A DNA stretch of 64,000 nt from Flammula alnicola (Eukaryota > Basidiomycota > Agaricomycetes > Agaricales > Strophariaceae), in assembly GCA_015499995.1 (NCBI GenBank), contig JADNRV010000216.1, positions 1 to 64,000 of the forward strand. Reading direction: 5' to 3'. Made by a program: the position numbers and the translations under genes. The notes under the pieces were generated by a model. The model was not told the DNA's origin and did no database searches. It saw nothing but the letters and a program-made list of their open reading frames with translations. How positions within the stretch are numbered: the first letter of the stretch is position 1; the number at the start of each line of letters is the position of its first letter. Below, in pieces: positions 59,788-64,000 of the stretch.

Positions 59788-62700
59788 GTCCTAGCACACG
59801 TCGAGTAGTAGTGTGAATATAAACAAGTTCAACTTACTTGTGACCGCTGTTTTCGAGATGCAAAGAGTCAGTACAAATCAAGGTAATAAATGTCGAGTGT
59901 GTGCTTACCTGCAAATGCGGCCCAAGTAAGATCCTCGGGTCAATGCTCGAAATCACATTGCGGATACTACCAGGGACGAGGGCTCTTTACGAGCCGCAGC
60001 CTCTTCTTTTCGATGTGTCACGCAAAAGCGCAGGGCCACGCAAAGCCACCTATTCGGTCTCACAGAACACGACCACCACAGAGGTTTCCGGTCATCATCA
60101 AAGAACGCGCACAGGCGCAGTTCGGCCATATCTCAATGGCCGCAAATCAGACTAAAGTCTTAAAATACTAAATTAGTCTCAATAGCACATAATACTCAAT
60201 ATCAAAGATGTACCACGAAAATCTCAAGTCGTCCGTTTCACGAGATCACATCCCGCAAAGTCCAAAACCAACAGTCACAATGTCTGTATGCAAAGCATCA
60301 GCATTTCATTCCTGCGGACATCAGAAAGAGACATACCTGTCAATCTTGAATACCATGATCATCTCGGGCTTGTCTTCAATCCCATCATCACTCGGAGCTG
60401 ACATTCAAAATAAGCCCAATTCAATCTAACAGAAACAATACATTCTCACCAAAATAGTGCCGCTCATAGCATGAACACAACCGCTAGAAAGCGATCAAGA
60501 CCGTGGGCGCTTAATTTCCAGATCCACGCGCTCGCACATTCAGAACCTTGGTTTACCACATGGACCCGTGAAACCCTCTAGGCAAAGGCTGGGAAACACT
60601 GATTGCCGGAAACTCAAATGTCATGTCAGAATTTCTATAGCCAAAGTCAGCATCAGGAATGGATGATATTATCCTGAAAACTTACCAGCAAACCCGAGAA
60701 CTGTTCGCCGAAGCGAAGTGGTGCCCGCACATCAAAATATATGGCTGGATAAAGAAATCTCAGGCATACTGATTCCCGGAAGCCCAAATATTGTGTTGAA
60801 AAATCCCTCTAGGAAAATGCTAAATCAGCATCAAGGGCAAATAATATTGTATTGAAAACCCACCAGGATACCCTAAAAACCCTCTCTCGAAGCGAAGCGA
60901 TCCCCGGAAGTCGAAATATAGTGTTAGGGAAATCCTTCAAGCCATGGTCCACATCCATGGATTCCCGGAAAGCGAAATATGGCATCAGAGTTTCTATAGG
61001 CAAAGTCGGCATCAAGGATGGATCATATCATACTGAAAACTTACCGAGATAACCTAAACCCTGAAAGTAAAGCAATTCTCAGAAGTCAAAATGGATGGTC
61101 AGAGAAATCCCTTAAGGGATGGCTCAGCCACACAGATCCCCAGAATACTGGAATGAGCACTAAATCAGCATAAGAGGTGAATAATATCATACAGAAGACT
61201 TACAAGAAAAGCCTGGAGGCTGGAGCTATCCGTCAAAGAAAAGTGATCCCCGGAAGTCCAAATATAGTGTCAGAATTTCTGTGTGCAAAGTCAGCATTGT
61301 GTTGCTCTCAAAAACTGATAATCAAGAGACGTACCAAAAAATGATCTTCGCTTACCAAATGATGGCCTCGGCAAGCATACAGAACATTCTTGAGTGACCT
61401 GAATACACTTTCATGTCAGTGTCACTGTGTATTGAAACAAATACACAACTTGAACTTACCGACCCATGGTAGAAGCATCTGCATTGCAGATAATCAAAGA
61501 GATGTGACGATGTGAGAGGTCCTGTCGAAATGGTCAGTCATTGTTTGGTATGGATCAGAGATGGCCAAACATACCAGATAAGATGTGGCGAGCAATGGCT
61601 TGAGACGACAACGGCGACGGCGATGTGAGACAAGGATGGTGGGATGGACTGTCATAAAGACAGGAAAGTGGGGATGGAAATACTGGGTGGTACGGACATC
61701 TTTTATACTCTTTTTTTGCCAAGAGCTGACACAATCATGGCGAGATTGCCGTGCAGGTGCTCGGTTGCAGGTTTGCAACATCTTTCGGGCTTCAAGAAGC
61801 CCCGATATTTCCCTTACGAAACTGACAACCGATCAAATCCTTAGCTATCAGGGTGCATTTCGGAGAACTCCCCAACAGAGTCTCCTGATTCTTAGATCAC
61901 GGTCGCAAAATTCAAATATCCTCTCAAACTTTGGGAAGATTTATTTTCCTTTCATGTTTCTCTCATAGCATCACCTGTAATTTTCCTCAGGATGTTCTAC
62001 CTGTTAGCAATTTGCTACCAGGCTGAGCTCCCTGAGGAAAGTCACAGTGGATTCTAATTTGACACATTCCTTTCCATGCCAACTATGTGAAGCTTTGCTT
62101 CGCATATTTAGACCCTGACATAACGAGATGAGCTTAAGTCTTAAGGTCCCCGTGAGTTTGAGTGAATTTCCGGGCAACAAATTCAAGCCTGGCCGCGCTG
62201 AGTCGCATCAGTGAATCAGAATTCTTCTCCAGTGAAATATTTCAGTGGATATTTATCTCTCACTTAAGGTCCTTGAATGGCTCACAGTTTCTGCTGCTGG
62301 AAAGCGGCAGGCAGAACAACACTCACAGCTTGAATATGACACAGGCCTCTAGCAAGCCGGCTGTGAATCTAATTTAAAATTTGGGTAGTCAATTACCCAT
62401 ATTGCGAATGACCCTATCGACAAGTTCCTTACCTTTTTGACACATGAAACATAGCCCATCTCGCATACACTTTCCCCGTTGACAGTTGTTCGGTCCAAGC
62501 TCTCCGCGCTTCCTGTCTAAGTCCTATTTTCCATGTCCGTCTCGACATCATCTTCGCCGTATCCCACTCCAAGCGAGTCTCCCTTTGTGCTTTGTATTTT
62601 TCCCAAGTCAATATGTCTGGACCCCGCTGTGAGTAGAATTCAATTTCCTACTGTCAATTAATCACATTGGTTCTTTGCACAGACTTGAATTCTTTTATGC

Positions 62701-64000
62701 AATACTGAGCTGACTTTGTCTCACTATCTCAGGCCGGAATGTTCAGCCGTATCGAGTAAACCCATCGTATGTAACTCACCTTGTCAATTTCCAATTCTCG
62801 TCATAATTTCTTGTCCCAGCCTCTCTGTTAATGAGGCTTGGCCACTCCAGCATGATAGCCCGAGTACTGAACCTTGCAAATCAATTTTCCATCTTTTCAG
62901 TCATCGACGTGCGTAACTTTGAAGCCGACCTATACTTGTCTTCATTTTCTGATAGCTTCCCCAGATAATGGTAAATCTCACCATGATCGATTGACAGTGA
63001 TGTCGTGCGCTGCCGCTGAGACGTGGCCGCATTCTTTACCCGGATTTCCTGCAGTTAGTATCGAGAATTAGATGATTCAGCTCACCTGCACATATTTGGC
63101 TGGAATCAGGCTTTCGTGTAATGTTGAGTGATTGAAGATGGCGAGATCAAGAGCGCGCCGTGTGGTCTTGCGATCGCTCTCACGTGTCAACCAAATTCAG
63201 CAAATACTCTGCGCTTTCAAAGTCCTCGCGCTCAATTTTCAACTCTCAATAGAATTGGAATCAACCAGTCAGTACATAAAGCCTGATGTCCAGCTCAGTC
63301 AGTATAACACTGTCATCTTTCTGACAGACTGGCGTACAAGGTACTGAAATAAGCGCCCAGGGGCCGAAATGTCCTCGTAATGGTTAAGGAAGTTGGGGCA
63401 TCATCGGCCTTTCGCTTTTCTAAAATATGAATCGAATAGTATATATGTATAGCTTTAACATAAAGAGTAGGCACACAACAAGCCGCTATTGACATGAACC
63501 ACGGTTTCAACTTGGGCCTCTGAATCCGGGAGATTTACCTGACAGAGTGTGTGGTGCAGCACTCAAGCAGCGTTCTCATTTGCAATGGAACAAAGAACGC
63601 ACTGCCATAGTAACCTGATTAGCTCCTTGAATAAATGTATCTTACGGAATACCGTCAACGAAAGATGGAGCAATCGAAGTAGTCGAGATACACCAATGGT
63701 CCCGGGATCAATGTCCTCTCCATCTCCTCCATCCCCAATTCTCTGTTTCATGTCTGAAAAATTACCTGCATTGAATTCCTTGGCTTCGGTAAAGCTTTTA
63801 CATCAATCAAGGGTCCTGTCAAAAAATTTGCGCGAGGGAAGGCAACGAAGAGATCTTGAGGCCGAACAGCGCTTCAAACCTCTCATTGCATTGAAGCCCC
63901 AATCGTCATTCCGCATGTATTTCATGATTTAGGGTTCTATATCTTAGAGAAAAGCAGAAATTACGATGTAATTTTGGCTGAAAGGGTGTACAGGGAGCGT
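59788..64000. other. unit middle, unassigned (copy C, cut by window end)
   Basis: Copy C equivalent of the start of 38,244-43,769, with a constant 21,544-bp offset from copy A. It stops at the window edge before the TATA-led candidate gene. Confidence 0.4.
60601..61304 (-). repeat. degenerate repeat array (copy C)
   Basis: Copy C of the array at 39,057-39,760, with no length difference from copy A. Confidence 0.5.

Larger units (their letters stand above)
56837..64000 (+). repeat. tandem unit copy C (cut by window end)
   Basis: Third copy, truncated by the window end about 7.16 kb into the unit. From 59,890 to at least 63,549 its landmarks keep a constant offset of 21,544 bp from copy A, so no net length difference accumulates there. 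Confidence 0.92.

Overview
The window reads as nuclear DNA of a basidiomycete fungus, most likely an Agaricomycete. The genes are cut by many 45-70 nt GT-AG introns, several exons are only 4-23 nt long, and there are a PARP with Agaricomycete-style Cys modules and a DUF6589-like transposon remnant. No prokaryotic or organellar signals were seen. Exon borders below were worked out by hand from splice motifs, reading phase and conserved protein motifs; no alignment was run.

Positions 1-33,300 are ordinary euchromatin. In order: the 3' part of a Laa1/HEATR5 HEAT-repeat gene (+); a 1.2 kb TIR transposon with a 9-bp target duplication; a histone-fold TFIID subunit of TAF3/TAF8 type (+); exosome subunit RRP42 (+); DAHP synthase (-); a PIH1-domain protein (+); a two-LIM-domain protein (-) sharing a 215-bp promoter with eIF5A (+); a microbial-type PARG-like protein (+); an uncharacterised four-TM membrane protein (-); a PARP-catalytic protein with Cys modules (-); and a complete APC1 (+). 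Most are housekeeping functions: vesicle adaptors, transcription initiation, RNA decay, aromatic amino acids, translation and the cell cycle. The accessory part is the PARG-like/membrane/PARP trio, a possible ADP-ribosylation writer-eraser neighbourhood.

Positions ~34,530-64,000 are almost entirely a tandem array of a ~10.77 kb unit: copy A ~34,533-46,064, copy B ~46,065-56,836, copy C from ~56,837 to the window end. Each unit starts with a CRIB-domain gene that looks like the N-terminal half of a PAK kinase but has no kinase domain. It is followed by ~5 kb with exon-like pieces on the minus strand, including a small degenerate repeat array with splice-like sites, and then a TATA-led plus-strand candidate gene in A and B. 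The first ~3.15 kb of copy A is a diverged version carrying a MITE; identity with B and C becomes nearly complete inside a GAC microsatellite.

Single-base length differences recur: two each in the PIH1 and LIM genes, and many between the repeat copies. They are nearly all -1 changes, often in homopolymers, so uncorrected assembly indels are at least as likely as real gene decay.
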